A stretch of DNA of 64,000 nt from Bordetella parapertussis. GTDB lineage: Bacteria; Pseudomonadota; Gammaproteobacteria; Burkholderiales; Burkholderiaceae_A. This document shows, in pieces, positions 46,657 to 55,556 of the stretch. Made by a program: the position numbers and the translations under genes. Within the stretch, counting starts at the first letter, position 1; each line of letters opens with the position of its first letter. The notes under the pieces are model-generated. The model was not told where the DNA came from, did not search any database, and saw only the letters and a list, made by a program, of their open reading frames with translations. The DNA lies in the NCBI GenBank assembly GCA_945862985.1, contig CAMAZF010000003.1, forward strand, positions 1-64,000, written 5' to 3'.

Positions 46657-47358
46657 TCAGTCGCGCCGAGGCTCGACAAAGTTGGTCAACACACGCATCC
46701 GCGTGTTCTGTAAATGAGATCGCATGGCCTCTCGAGCCAACTCAGGCTCTCTGCGCACGATGTGCTCAAAAATCTTTCGGTGTTCATCCTGAACCATTCG
46801 AACGCGCTCGCGACTGATCGAGAGACTCAGGGTGCGTGCAATTTCAATTCCCTTGGCCATCTCGCGCGAGAGGCTCTGGAGAGCGGTACGGAAGTAAGCA
46901 TTTGACGTCGCATTGGCCACTGCGTTGTGAAAGCGAATGTCGGATTCCGCGCCCAGTTCACCCCCCTGAATATGTGAATCCAAGGCCTTGAGCGCCAAAC
47001 GCATCTCTCGAAGATCGCGCTCACCACGGCGATCTGCCGCGAGCGCTGCGGCCTCGCCTTCTAGAGCTAACCGAAACTCAAAAGCACGCATCAAGTCGGC
47101 CAAAGTCCCGGTGGGCGCCATGGACAGCACCTCGGCGCCCGGCAGCCGAACCACCTCACTGCCATAGCCTTGGCGAGACACAATCAGCCCGTCGGCGCGC
47201 ATGCGCGCAAGGGCGTCCCGAAGCACCGGACGAGAGACGTCATAGCGATCAGCAAGGACGGCTTCAGAGGGCAGCTTGCGTCCCACGGGAAAAAGTCCGG
47301 AGGCGATGTCTCCAACTGCGCGCTCATAAACAGCATCGGAAAGCGGAAGCTTTTGCAT
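46657..47358 (-). CDS. GntR-family transcriptional regulator with FCD domain
   Basis: This 233-residue FadR-subfamily regulator has an N-terminal winged helix (about 1-75, with GRKLPSEAVLADRYDVSRPVLRDALARM, shown here in part) and an all-helical FCD ligand domain. That domain carries metal-type residues in SDIRFHNAVANAT and EHRKIFEHIVRRE. It probably binds a carboxylate and represses transport and catabolic genes until the ligand is present. It stands at the head of the long minus-strand series and faces the Ldh-family gene across an 88-bp gap with a good operator candidate. Confidence 0.93.
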   Translation of the reverse strand: MQKLPLSDAVYERAVGDIASGLFPVGRKLPSEAVLADRYDVSRPVLRDALARMRADGLIVSRQGYGSEVVRLPGAEVLSMAPTGTLADLMRAFEFRLALEGEAAALAADRRGERDLREMRLALKALDSHIQGGELGAESDIRFHNAVANATSNAYFRTALQSLSREMAKGIEIARTLSLSISRERVRMVQDEHRKIFEHIVRREPELAREAMRSHLQNTRMRVLTNFVEPRRD

Positions 47359-47374
47359 AAAAAGAGGTTGTTCC

Positions 47375-47392
47375 TGACTTGTAAACCTGTCA
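47375..47392. promoter_or_regulatory. Candidate GntR/FCD operator in the divergent control region
   Basis: TGACTTGTAAACCTGTCA is an imperfect palindrome: TGAC-NN-GT-NN-AC-NN-GTCA pairs perfectly at 12 of 18 positions. It lies 17 bp upstream of the regulator start and 55 bp upstream of the Ldh-family start. Its size, symmetry and central GT..AC fit FadR/FCD operators. A TATAAA at 47399-47404 may be the -10 of the plus-strand promoter, which would put the operator over its -35 region. I did not see the same palindrome at the other transporter promoters. Confidence 0.68.
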
Positions 47393-47446
47393 AATCAGTA
47401 TAAACAACTAGTGCCTTTTGAATGGGATCGATTTAGCGTCTGGCTC

Positions 47447-48541
47447 ATGCCTTCTTCAACCTCGACGATCCGAGTCTCAGTGGATCACCTCCGCGATCAG
47501 GTGGCGGCCCTGCTTCAAGCCTGGGGGATGCCTGCGCAGACGGCTGATGTGACCGCTGATGTCATGTCCTATGCCGACGCCCACGGAATCGACTCCCACG
47601 GCGTACTCATGCTGCCGCTTTACGACGAGTTCCGCAGAGACGGCAAGCTGCTCCTCCACGCAGAGCCGAAACTGGTCAGAGACCGAGGCGCGACCTGTCT
47701 CTGGGACGGCGCCGGTGGATTGGGCCACTACCCCTCCACCCTCGCCATGGACATGGCCATCTCGAAAGCCCGTGTATTCGGGATTGGGATGGCCAGTGTG
47801 CGCGGTTCACATCATTACGGGGCAGCGGGTGCCTACGCCATGCAGGCCGCAGAGAAGGGACTCTTAGGTGTTTCCACTTCGGCCGTGTACCGCCCGGGTA
47901 TCGTGCCCACTGGTGGGAAGGTGCCCATGCTGGGCACCAACCCGATTGCCTTCGCAGCCCCGGGTGGCACGCAACCCCCCTTCTGCCTAGACATGGCCAC
48001 CAGCACGGTGGCCGTTGGAAAGCTCAAGCTCGCCAAGCTTCATGGAAGGTCTCTCCCTGAGGGCTGGTCCGTCGATCGAGAGGGTCAGCCGGTCACCGAC
48101 CCCGAGCGTGCGCTCGACATTCGCTTTTTAACCCCCCTCGGTGCACTGCCAGAGCTCAGCAGCCACAAGGGGTATGGCCTTGCCACCATGGTTGAGGTGC
48201 TCTCCACCGTGCTCTCTGGCGCGTGCTTCGCTCCGCTTCATGACCAGATGCGGCCTCAACAGAAGACCCCAGACGTGGGTCACTTTTTTATGGCCATTGA
48301 CCCCGACTTTCTTCGCGAAGAGGGCGCGTTTGAGACTGACCTCGATGCCCTCACCACTGCACTGCGACAGACTGCACCGATTCAAGCGAGCGATCCCGTT
48401 CAGGTGGCTGGAGATCCAGAGCGTTTCGAGGCCGAGCGACGCCAAAGAGCGGGAATCCCAATGCCCGTTGAGGTGATGTCCATGATCCAGGCACTCTGCA
48501 CCGAGGCAGGATGCTCATTCCACTTGAAGGAGGCCGCATGA
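47447..48541 (+). CDS. Ldh-family NAD(P)-dependent 2-hydroxyacid dehydrogenase
   Basis: This 364-residue protein is of the malate/L-lactate dehydrogenase (YlbC/ComC/AllD) family, which is unrelated to Rossmann dehydrogenases. Typical parts are SYADAHGIDSHGVLMLP, ASVRGSHHYGAAGAYAM, MLGTNPIAFAAPGG, DMATSTVAVGKL and SHKGYGLATMVEVL. Members oxidise malate, lactate, ureidoglycolate, sulfolactate or related 2-hydroxyacids. The ATG at 47447 is the likely start; a GTG at 47411 would add 12 residues, and neither has a clear ribosome-binding site. The stop overlaps the SDR start (ATGA). This opens the plus-strand operon. Confidence 0.88.
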   Translation: MPSSTSTIRVSVDHLRDQVAALLQAWGMPAQTADVTADVMSYADAHGIDSHGVLMLPLYDEFRRDGKLLLHAEPKLVRDRGATCLWDGAGGLGHYPSTLAMDMAISKARVFGIGMASVRGSHHYGAAGAYAMQAAEKGLLGVSTSAVYRPGIVPTGGKVPMLGTNPIAFAAPGGTQPPFCLDMATSTVAVGKLKLAKLHGRSLPEGWSVDREGQPVTDPERALDIRFLTPLGALPELSSHKGYGLATMVEVLSTVLSGACFAPLHDQMRPQQKTPDVGHFFMAIDPDFLREEGAFETDLDALTTALRQTAPIQASDPVQVAGDPERFEAERRQRAGIPMPVEVMSMIQALCTEAGCSFHLKEAA

Positions 48542-49269
48542 GCGACCCTCAGTTCGCACTCATCACAGGCGGCGGGGGTGATGGCATTGGCCGCGGCATC
48601 GCACGACGGCTTGCCGCAGACGGGTTTCACATCGTGACCATGGATCGAGTCGCTCCCTCCACCTATCTTCCCCATGAGACCTTCATCCAGGTGGACCTGA
48701 TGGACATTGGTGCGACCGAGGCAGCACTCAAGCAAGCCTGTGAGCGCCCCATCACTCGGCTGGTCAATAACGTGGGAACCGTGTTTCCGGCCAGCCTAGA
48801 GGAGACGCGATTTGATGACCTCAACCAGGTACTGAGCCTGAACATTCGATGCACCATTCAGTGCACCCAGGCGGTTTTGCCTGCCATGAAGGCAGCAAGA
48901 GATGGACGTATCGTGAGCATTTCGAGCCGCGCGGCCCTGGGAAAGGAACTGCGCACGGCCTACAGCGCCTCCAAGGCAGGTATTCACGGGATGACCCGAA
49001 CCTGGGCGCTTGAACTCGGCGAATACGGAATCACGGTGAACGCGGTTGCCCCAGGCCCCATCGACACCGAACTCTTCAGACGAGTAAACCCGGCCGGAAG
49101 TCCGAAAACCCAGCGAATCATCGATGGCGTGCCCGTTCGTCGACTCGGCACCCCCAATGACATCGCGCAGGCTGTCTCGTTCTTTCTGGACGACCGCAGC
49201 AGCTTTATCACCGGGCAGGTCCTCTACGTCTGTGGAGGAATCACCGTTGGCCTTTACGGAGGCGGCTGA
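48538..49269 (+). CDS. Short-chain dehydrogenase/reductase
   Basis: This 243-residue SDR has the cofactor motif TGGGGDGIGRGIA, NNVGT where NNAG is usual, the Ser in SISSRAAL and the catalytic YSASK. The C-terminal ITGQVLYVCGG is standard. It would reduce or oxidise a hydroxy/keto group. The start overlaps the Ldh-family stop by 4 bp, which suggests sequential oxidations of one substrate. A 94-bp gap separates it from the binding-protein gene. Confidence 0.9.
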   Translation: MSDPQFALITGGGGDGIGRGIARRLAADGFHIVTMDRVAPSTYLPHETFIQVDLMDIGATEAALKQACERPITRLVNNVGTVFPASLEETRFDDLNQVLSLNIRCTIQCTQAVLPAMKAARDGRIVSISSRAALGKELRTAYSASKAGIHGMTRTWALELGEYGITVNAVAPGPIDTELFRRVNPAGSPKTQRIIDGVPVRRLGTPNDIAQAVSFFLDDRSSFITGQVLYVCGGITVGLYGGG

Positions 49270-49363
49270 TCCTTGATGACGGGAAAACACCGAGTGCGGG
49301 AAACCCTCATCCTCACCCAACATGTTTTTGTTTGTAGCACCCAACCCTAAGGAGACTCAAAAG

Positions 49364-50317
49364 ATGAAAAGAACATGGAAGCAATCGGCCCTCAGTACGG
49401 CCATCGCCGCCGGCCTTGTGCTCGGCATGGGAGCTGCTCAAGCGGCTGAGATCAAGCTGATGACCGGCCCACAAGGCGGCGCCTGGTACCCCTTGGGCGG
49501 CGCCATTCAGAACCTCATCCAGTCCAAGATTGCTGGTACGAAGGTGCAGGTGCTCCCGGGCGCTGGTATCTCTAACGTCAAAGGCGTCGAGGCGAGCAAG
49601 GCCGACCTTGGCTTCGGCAACGCCGTCTCCACGGTGGACGGCGTCAAAGGGACGGCCCCATTCGACGCACCCACCAAGAACGTCTGCCACATTGGCACGC
49701 TGTACTTCCAGTACTTCCAAATGATTGCGTTGGCCGACGCAGGGATTAACACTCCAGGCGATGCCAAGGGCAAATCCCTGAGCACCCAACAAAAGGGCAA
49801 CACCGGCGAGCAGATGACGCGTGCAGTGCTCGAGGTCTATGGCCAAAACTACGAGGCCCTGAAGAAAATCAGCCACGGGTCTTACAACGACTCTGTTTCC
49901 CAGTTGAAGGACGGCCAAGCCCAGATCTTCACGCTCATCAGCACCATTCCTGCAGCATCCGTGATGGACCTGGCCAGTGCCCGAGGCATCAAGGTGCTTG
50001 AGGTGCCCGACGACAAGCTCAAAGCCCTTCAGAAGATCAACGGTGGCTATGACAAGCGACTGGTTCCTGCTGGCACCTACCCCGGCCAGACCAAGGACGT
50101 ACAGACCATTGGCACCTGGACTCACCTCATCGCGCGTTGCGACCTCGATGAAAAGCTGGTCTACGACATCACCAAGACGCTTGCTGAGAACACCGACAAT
50201 CTGGGTGCCATCGTGAAGGCGGTGAAAGGCATGACCCCCAAGGACATGTCAACCGACGTGGGCGTGCCTTATCACAAAGGTGCACTGAAGTACTACAAAG
50301 AAGCCAAGGTTCTGTAA
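49364..50317 (+). CDS. TAXI-family TRAP transporter solute-binding protein (second system)
   Basis: This 317-residue periplasmic protein has a signal peptide (basic MKRTWK, hydrophobic core, cleavage near AQAA-EIK). The TAXI core is clear from LMTGPQGGAWYPLGGAIQNL and VLPGAGISNVKGVEASKADLGFGN to PYHKGALKYYKEAKVL at the end. Sequence outside the family signature differs a good deal from the first binding protein at 28942, so the two probably see different solutes. ATG 49364 has TAAGGAG upstream. It is followed after 28 bp by its permease, without a hairpin between them. Confidence 0.93.
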   Translation: MKRTWKQSALSTAIAAGLVLGMGAAQAAEIKLMTGPQGGAWYPLGGAIQNLIQSKIAGTKVQVLPGAGISNVKGVEASKADLGFGNAVSTVDGVKGTAPFDAPTKNVCHIGTLYFQYFQMIALADAGINTPGDAKGKSLSTQQKGNTGEQMTRAVLEVYGQNYEALKKISHGSYNDSVSQLKDGQAQIFTLISTIPAASVMDLASARGIKVLEVPDDKLKALQKINGGYDKRLVPAGTYPGQTKDVQTIGTWTHLIARCDLDEKLVYDITKTLAENTDNLGAIVKAVKGMTPKDMSTDVGVPYHKGALKYYKEAKVL

Positions 50318-50345
50318 CCCGCAAAACTGAACTGGGACACTGCAC

Positions 50346-52187
50346 ATGATCGCTTCCATCATTCGCATCCTGGCCGTGGGCATGTCCCTCTATCACCTCG
50401 GGGTGGCGTTTCTTGGCCCCCCCGAGGCCTTCTTCTTTAGAGGCACGCACCTCCTCATTGCGATGGTGCTGACCTTCCTGATTTTTCCTGGATTTCGCAA
50501 AGGCTCACGAACGACCCCAGGCCTTCTAGACCTCGGATTGCTGGTGCTCTCTTGCGTCACGATTGGCTACCTGTGGGTGAACCACAGCTACCTATACGAC
50601 CGCTTTGTGTTTGTAGATGACCTGCGTCCATCAGATCTCGTTCTGGGGACCATCTTCATTCTGCTGGTTTTGGAGGCAACACGTCGCAGCATCGGACTGG
50701 CCATGCCTCTGACAGCCTTGTGCTTTGTGGTCTATGCACTGCTCTTTACCAATGTGCGCCCTGAGTCCTTGATTGAGGTGAACTACCTCACGACCGAGGG
50801 CATCTTTGGCATCCCATTGAGCGTCTCCGCCACTTACGTCATTCTGTTCATTCTGTTCGGTGCGTTTGTGGAACGCAGCGGCACTGGAAAACTGTTCATG
50901 GACTCCTCCATGAGTGTCGCGGGCCACACAGCCGGTGGCCCGGCCAAAGTGGCGGTGATTACCAGCGGACTATTCGGAACCATTTCTGGCAGTGCCGTCG
51001 CCAACGTGATGACCACGGGAACCTTCACCATCCCCATGATGAGCCGGCTTGGCTATCGGCCTGCATTCGCTGGGGCGGTTGAGGCGGTCGCGTCTACAGG
51101 GGGCCAGATCATGCCCCCCATCATGGGCGCCGCCGCGTTTGTGATGGCAGAGTTCTTGGGTGCGAGCTATCTCGAGGTGGCCACTTACGCGCTCATCCCT
51201 GCGGTGCTCTATTACCTCGCGGTCTTCTTCGCCGTGCATTTCGAGGCTAAACGTCTTGGCCTCATGGGTGTTCCCAAAGAGGAATTGCCCAAGTTCATGG
51301 ACGTCATTAAGGAGCGAGGCCATCTCTTTATTCCGCTCATCATCATCGTGACGGTGCTGATGATGGGCTACAGCGCCCCCATGGCCGCCCTCGCCGGCAT
51401 CATGAGCGTGGTTCCGATCGGCCTGCTGCGCGCCACGACTCGCAAAGACATCTCCGTCTCCATGATCATCGGCAGTCTTGAAGATGGCGCAAAGGGCACC
51501 CTCGCCATTGCCATGGCCTGCGCATGTGCGGGGATTGTGATCGGGGTCATCGCGCAGACAGGTCTGGGCCTTGATTTCACGACCCTTGTTCTGAACGCGG
51601 CCCAGAGCAATGTCTATTACGCCCTGGTGCTCACCATGCTGGCAGGCATCATTCTTGGAATGGGACTTCCCACCACACCGGCCTACATCATTCAAGTGGC
51701 TCTGTTGGTTCCTGCGCTTGTGAAGCTCGGCATCGTGGAAGAGGCAGCCCACCTCTTCGTTTTCTACTTCGCCATTCTGTCAGCCATCACCCCACCGGTT
51801 GCCATGGCTGTGTATGCAGCGGTTGGGATCTCTAAGTCCTCTCTCTGGGAGACAGGCTGGGCTGCGGTCAAGCTCGGTGCGACGGGCTACATCGTTCCTT
51901 TTATGTTCGCCTTCTCGCCGGCCCTGCTCATGATTGGCCCCTGGGATACCGTCACGGTCGCGGTGATCACGGCCCTGATTGGGGTGATCTGCCTGGCTTC
52001 CTCACTTCACGGATTCCTCTTGGCCAATCTCAGCTGGGCCGAGCGCATCATGCTCTTCGCTGCGGCCATACTGCTGATCAAGCCGGGTCCCACCACCGAT
52101 GCACTCGGCGGCGTCCTGGTCTTGCTGACCTTTGTCTCCCAAGTGCGCAAGTTTCCCAAGCGGATGAAGATTCGCGCGCCTTACTAA
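50346..52187 (+). CDS. TRAP transporter fused permease, DctQ-DctM (second system)
   Basis: This 613-residue fused permease is like the one at 29970 but lacks that protein's charged N-terminal stretch. The DctQ-like helices occupy about 1-130, then come DctM loops such as GGPAKVAVITSGLFGTISGSAVANV, GGQIMPPIMGAAAFVMAEFLG, GMGLPTTPAYIIQVALLVPALVKLG and AITPPVAMAVYAA. It lies in the plus-strand operon controlled from the GntR gap and imports the solute of that pathway. Confidence 0.93.
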   Translation: MIASIIRILAVGMSLYHLGVAFLGPPEAFFFRGTHLLIAMVLTFLIFPGFRKGSRTTPGLLDLGLLVLSCVTIGYLWVNHSYLYDRFVFVDDLRPSDLVLGTIFILLVLEATRRSIGLAMPLTALCFVVYALLFTNVRPESLIEVNYLTTEGIFGIPLSVSATYVILFILFGAFVERSGTGKLFMDSSMSVAGHTAGGPAKVAVITSGLFGTISGSAVANVMTTGTFTIPMMSRLGYRPAFAGAVEAVASTGGQIMPPIMGAAAFVMAEFLGASYLEVATYALIPAVLYYLAVFFAVHFEAKRLGLMGVPKEELPKFMDVIKERGHLFIPLIIIVTVLMMGYSAPMAALAGIMSVVPIGLLRATTRKDISVSMIIGSLEDGAKGTLAIAMACACAGIVIGVIAQTGLGLDFTTLVLNAAQSNVYYALVLTMLAGIILGMGLPTTPAYIIQVALLVPALVKLGIVEEAAHLFVFYFAILSAITPPVAMAVYAAVGISKSSLWETGWAAVKLGATGYIVPFMFAFSPALLMIGPWDTVTVAVITALIGVICLASSLHGFLLANLSWAERIMLFAAAILLIKPGPTTDALGGVLVLLTFVSQVRKFPKRMKIRAPY

Positions 52188-52213
52188 TCGACTCCCCCCT
52201 TTGAAGGAAAACG

Positions 52214-53062
52214 ATGAAGGTTTTAGTTCTCGGCTCAGGCGTGATGGGCAAGGGCATTGCCAAATCCTTTGTACAAGGTGGCGTCAGCTGCTCCATTCTC
52301 TCGCGTAACCCAGCAAACGTTCAGGCTCCCGATGGCGTCGACGTGCTCTCGGACCTTCCAAAAGAGCGGCCAGACCTGATCATTGAGAGCGTGCCCGAAG
52401 AGGCTCCGCTCAAACAGTCGTGGTATGCGCGTGTTGAAGAGGCTTACCCTCAGGGGGTGCCTCTGGCCAGCAACACCTCTGCGTTAGATCTGGAGACGCT
52501 GAGCCAGTCCCTCCAGAGGCCTGAGTGGTTCCTCGGAGTTCACTACTTCATGCCTGCCGATGTCACACCGATTGTTGAGGTGGCCTCTGTCAGTGCCACT
52601 CGGCCGGAAGCCGTCAAGTCGGCGGTAGACGCGCTGACCGCTGCAGGAAAAAAGCCGATCGTGCTTAAGAAGGCCGTCACGGGCCTACTCATCAATCGAC
52701 TCCAACACGCGATCCTCCATGAGGCTTACCAAATGATGGATGAGGGTGTGGTCAGCGCAGAGGATGTAGACCTGATTGCTCGAGAAATGTTGGGTCCGCG
52801 CATGTGTATCACTGGCCTGATTGAGCAAAAAGATCTCAGCGGACTCGACGTACACGCACTCGCACAACGCACCCTGGTTCCTCGCCTGGGGCTGTCGCGC
52901 GAGCCTGCCCGTTGCCTGCAAGACTTGTTTGAGGCCGGCCATTTGGGGGTGAAGACCGGAAAGGGCTTTTATGACTGGTCTGTTCGTGACGGACAGGCCC
53001 GTAAAAAGGAGGGCGCCGAGAAGCTCTCTCGCCTGCTGACCTACCTCGAACAGAACGCATAG
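52214..53062 (+). CDS. 3-hydroxyacyl-CoA dehydrogenase-like protein, lambda-crystallin type (second copy)
   Basis: This 282-residue NAD-dependent dehydrogenase has the Rossmann motif LGSGVMGKGIA (about 6-16), ESVPEEAPLKQ, NTSALDLETL, the catalytic His in GVHYFMPADVTPIVEV, and the C-terminal start GLLINRLQHAILHEAYQMMDEG. It is a paralogue of the gene at 27815, and both accompany a TAXI-TRAP system. A shorter loop between cofactor segments explains the smaller size. AAGGAAAA precedes the ATG. A hydroxycarboxylate as substrate is inferred from context. Confidence 0.87.
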   Translation: MKVLVLGSGVMGKGIAKSFVQGGVSCSILSRNPANVQAPDGVDVLSDLPKERPDLIIESVPEEAPLKQSWYARVEEAYPQGVPLASNTSALDLETLSQSLQRPEWFLGVHYFMPADVTPIVEVASVSATRPEAVKSAVDALTAAGKKPIVLKKAVTGLLINRLQHAILHEAYQMMDEGVVSAEDVDLIAREMLGPRMCITGLIEQKDLSGLDVHALAQRTLVPRLGLSREPARCLQDLFEAGHLGVKTGKGFYDWSVRDGQARKKEGAEKLSRLLTYLEQNA

Positions 53063-53068
53063 CTCCAC

Positions 53069-54202
53069 ATGCCCATCATTGATCGTATTGAAGTTGCCTC
53101 GGTGGAGGTCCCACTGGATCGTGTGACCTCCTTCTCCACTCGAACCGTCCATGCCCGCCACTATGGGCTTGTGAAGGTGACCAGCCGAGAGGGCATAGAG
53201 GGAATTGGATTCTGCTATGTGGGGAGCCGCGCGGGTATCTTGGTCAAGACGGCCGTGGAGCATCTGCTGGGGCCTCTGCTCATGGGCGAGGAGAGTCACC
53301 GAACAGAGGGGCTTTGGCAGAAGATGTACCAAGAGGCCGTCCTTCAAGGTCGAGCAGGGTCGGTCATGCGCGCGCTCTCTATCCTCGACACTGCCCTCTG
53401 GGATCTGAATGCTCGTTCTGTGGGGCTGCCCCTGCACCAATACCTAGGGAGCGTCGTGGACACCGAGGTACCGGCCTATGCCAGCGGAGGCTACTACCTC
53501 GATGGCAAAGGACCTGAGCAATTGGGGGAAGAGCTCGCGGGCTATGTTGCGCAGGGATTTAAGGCGGTCAAGATGAAGACCGGTCGGCTGAGCCCCGCTG
53601 ATGAGGAGCTTCGCATTCGGGCGGCGCGCGAGGCCATTGGGCCCGATGTCTTGCTCATGCTGGATGCCAACAACGCATGGTCAGACCTGCCCACTGCGCT
53701 CGATTACATGCGCCGGTTTGAGCCCTATGACCCCTACTGGATTGAGGAGCCTTTCTCACCCGACGCAATCGACCTACACGCCCGTTTGGCCGAGCGCACG
53801 ACCATCACCGTGGCGACTGGCGAGATTGAGACCGGCCGTTGGCGCTTTAGAGAGTTGATTGACAGTGGTGGCGCAGAGATCCTGCAGTCCGATGCAGCCG
53901 TCTGCGGCGGAATATCAGAGTGGAGAAAGATTGCGGCGTACGCTGATTGCAAAGGAATCACCGTCAGCCCGCATTGGTTTCATGACCTGCACACTCCCTT
54001 GGTGGCTGCCACTCCGAATGCGCGTTTCGTCGAGTTCTTCCTGGACGATCAGGTCCTGAATTTCCGGCGATTGGTCGGTGAACAGCTTGAGTTCAAACGG
54101 GGCATGGTTCAGCTTCGCCAGGCGCCAGGCTTGGGCTTTGACTTTGATGTGTCTGCCGTGACCCGCTACGCTGGTACGAACGCCTGGACGACGATCCGTT
54201 AG
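53069..54202 (+). CDS. Enolase-superfamily enzyme, mandelate racemase/MLE type
   Basis: This 377-residue enzyme abstracts a proton alpha to a carboxylate. The KxK motif is Lys168/Lys170 (KAVKMKTG), metal ligands are Asp199 (LDANNAW), Glu226 (WIEEPFS) and Glu252 (TGEIETG), and His302 (SPHWFHD) with Asp275 would complete the mandelate-racemase-type His/Asp dyad. This set suits acid-sugar dehydratases and racemases. It starts 6 bp after the dehydrogenase gene and ends the plus-strand operon. A dehydration or racemisation of the imported hydroxyacid is likely; the exact substrate cannot be read. Confidence 0.9.
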   Translation: MPIIDRIEVASVEVPLDRVTSFSTRTVHARHYGLVKVTSREGIEGIGFCYVGSRAGILVKTAVEHLLGPLLMGEESHRTEGLWQKMYQEAVLQGRAGSVMRALSILDTALWDLNARSVGLPLHQYLGSVVDTEVPAYASGGYYLDGKGPEQLGEELAGYVAQGFKAVKMKTGRLSPADEELRIRAAREAIGPDVLLMLDANNAWSDLPTALDYMRRFEPYDPYWIEEPFSPDAIDLHARLAERTTITVATGEIETGRWRFRELIDSGGAEILQSDAAVCGGISEWRKIAAYADCKGITVSPHWFHDLHTPLVAATPNARFVEFFLDDQVLNFRRLVGEQLEFKRGMVQLRQAPGLGFDFDVSAVTRYAGTNAWTTIR

Positions 54203-54208
54203 TCGAGA

Positions 54209-54898
54209 TCATTTCGGAACACTCACCTGCTGCATCCGTCGCTGAATGACTTGGGCCTTCTGAGCAATCCAAGGCGCGTCACGGCGTCGGTCTGCTCGCT
54301 TGGGTGCTGGCAGAATCGACGCAAGCCAGGCTGCCTGCTCCTCCGTCAGTGACGCTGCGTTCACCCCATAGTAGTGCCGAGCTGCTGCCTCGATGCCGAA
54401 GATGCCTACCCCCCATTCCGCCACATTCAGATAAATCTCCAGAATGCGGCGCTTTTCAAGGGTCAGTTCCATCAGACCAGTGATGCCCAGCTCTGCGCCC
54501 TTTCTGAGGTAGCTTCGATCAGCTGAGAGATACAGGTTCTTCGCCAGCTGCATGGTGATGGTGGAGCCCCCTCGCTTAATCTTGCCTTTGGCCGCGTTGG
54601 TCTTGATGGCCTGCTCAATGGCGTTCCAATCCACACCATCGTGCTGAGTAAAGGCGGAATCCTCAGCTGCAATGACGGCCCGCTTGGCCGCCAAACTGAT
54701 GCGTGAATAAGGGACCCACAGCTGGGTAACCGCCTTCGGCGGCTTCACCTGAGACAGGCGCTCGCGCTCCGCGTCCATGAAGGCCGTGCTGCTCGGATTG
54801 CGCCAATTCAGACTCGCGACCAATAGGGTCATCACTAGGAGCAGACCCAGAAAGGCCATGAAGCCCCATTTGAGAAGCCTCCAGAACAGAGATCGCAT
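54209..54898 (-). CDS. mtgA: Monofunctional peptidoglycan transglycosylase
   Basis: This 229-residue glycosyltransferase-51 protein polymerises glycan strands from lipid II. An N-terminal membrane anchor (about 8-30) is followed by the GT51 motifs AAEDSAFTQHDGVDWNAI, with the catalytic Glu, and KRGGSTITMQLAKNLYLS. KRRILEIYLNVAEWG follows. There is no transpeptidase domain, so it is MtgA and not a class A PBP. The ATG at 54898 gives the usual length. It is convergent with the enolase-superfamily gene, with a 6-bp gap. Confidence 0.95.
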   Translation of the reverse strand: MRSLFWRLLKWGFMAFLGLLLVMTLLVASLNWRNPSSTAFMDAERERLSQVKPPKAVTQLWVPYSRISLAAKRAVIAAEDSAFTQHDGVDWNAIEQAIKTNAAKGKIKRGGSTITMQLAKNLYLSADRSYLRKGAELGITGLMELTLEKRRILEIYLNVAEWGVGIFGIEAAARHYYGVNAASLTEEQAAWLASILPAPKRADRRRDAPWIAQKAQVIQRRMQQVSVPK

Positions 54899-54929
54899 GC
54901 CGCGCAGTTTAGCGTGCCAGAATAGAGAC

Positions 54930-55556
54930 ATGGGCTTCTCACATCCCAAAGACACTTGGAACGCACGGTTCGATCGAGACGACTATCTCTTCGGTCGAGA
55001 TCCGAACGCCTTTCTTCAGCGAGAATCGCATCGCCTTCAGCCTGGCCATACACTCTGCGTGGCAGACGGTGAAGGCAGAAACAGCGTTTATCTCGCCGAG
55101 CGGGGTCATCAGGTCGAGGCATTTGACCTGGCAGACCTCGGCGTTCAGAAGGCTCAGCGGCTTGCCCAAGACCATGGGGTGGTGGTGACTTACCAGACCT
55201 GCGGCTGGGAAGACTATCCGTGGCCTTTGGCCTCGTTCGACAACGTGGTCGCAATCTTCATCCAGTTTGCGGATCCGTCCTCACGACAGAGGTTGTTTGG
55301 CCACATGGTGCAATGCCTCAAACCCGGCGGGCGTTTGATCCTTCAGGGCTACACCCCAAAGCAGCTGGAGTACAAGACCGGAGGGCCTCCCACGCTCGAT
55401 CATCTCTACACTCGCGCGCTCATTGAGCAGGCATTTCCCTCTCTTCAGACCGAGCTGCTCATCGAGTATGAGGATGAGATCCATGAAGGAACGGGGCATC
55501 ATGGCCGCTCTGCCCTGCTGGGCTATGTGGGCGTGAAGGCAGGTGGCCTCACATGA
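54930..55556 (+). CDS. Class I SAM-dependent methyltransferase (TehB-like)
   Basis: This 208-residue methyltransferase starts with TWNARFDRDDYLFGRDPN, a hallmark of the TehB/thiopurine-like subgroup. The SAM-binding motif I is LCVADGEGRNSVYLAERG and the acidic loop is EAFDLADLGV. FDNVVAIFIQFADP and LKPGGRLILQGYTPKQLEYKTGGPP follow. The substrate is unknown; relatives act on tellurite, small sulfur compounds or unknown metabolites. The ATG is at 54930; the longer frame lies inside mtgA. The stop overlaps the next small gene (ATGA). Confidence 0.9.
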   Translation: MGFSHPKDTWNARFDRDDYLFGRDPNAFLQRESHRLQPGHTLCVADGEGRNSVYLAERGHQVEAFDLADLGVQKAQRLAQDHGVVVTYQTCGWEDYPWPLASFDNVVAIFIQFADPSSRQRLFGHMVQCLKPGGRLILQGYTPKQLEYKTGGPPTLDHLYTRALIEQAFPSLQTELLIEYEDEIHEGTGHHGRSALLGYVGVKAGGLT

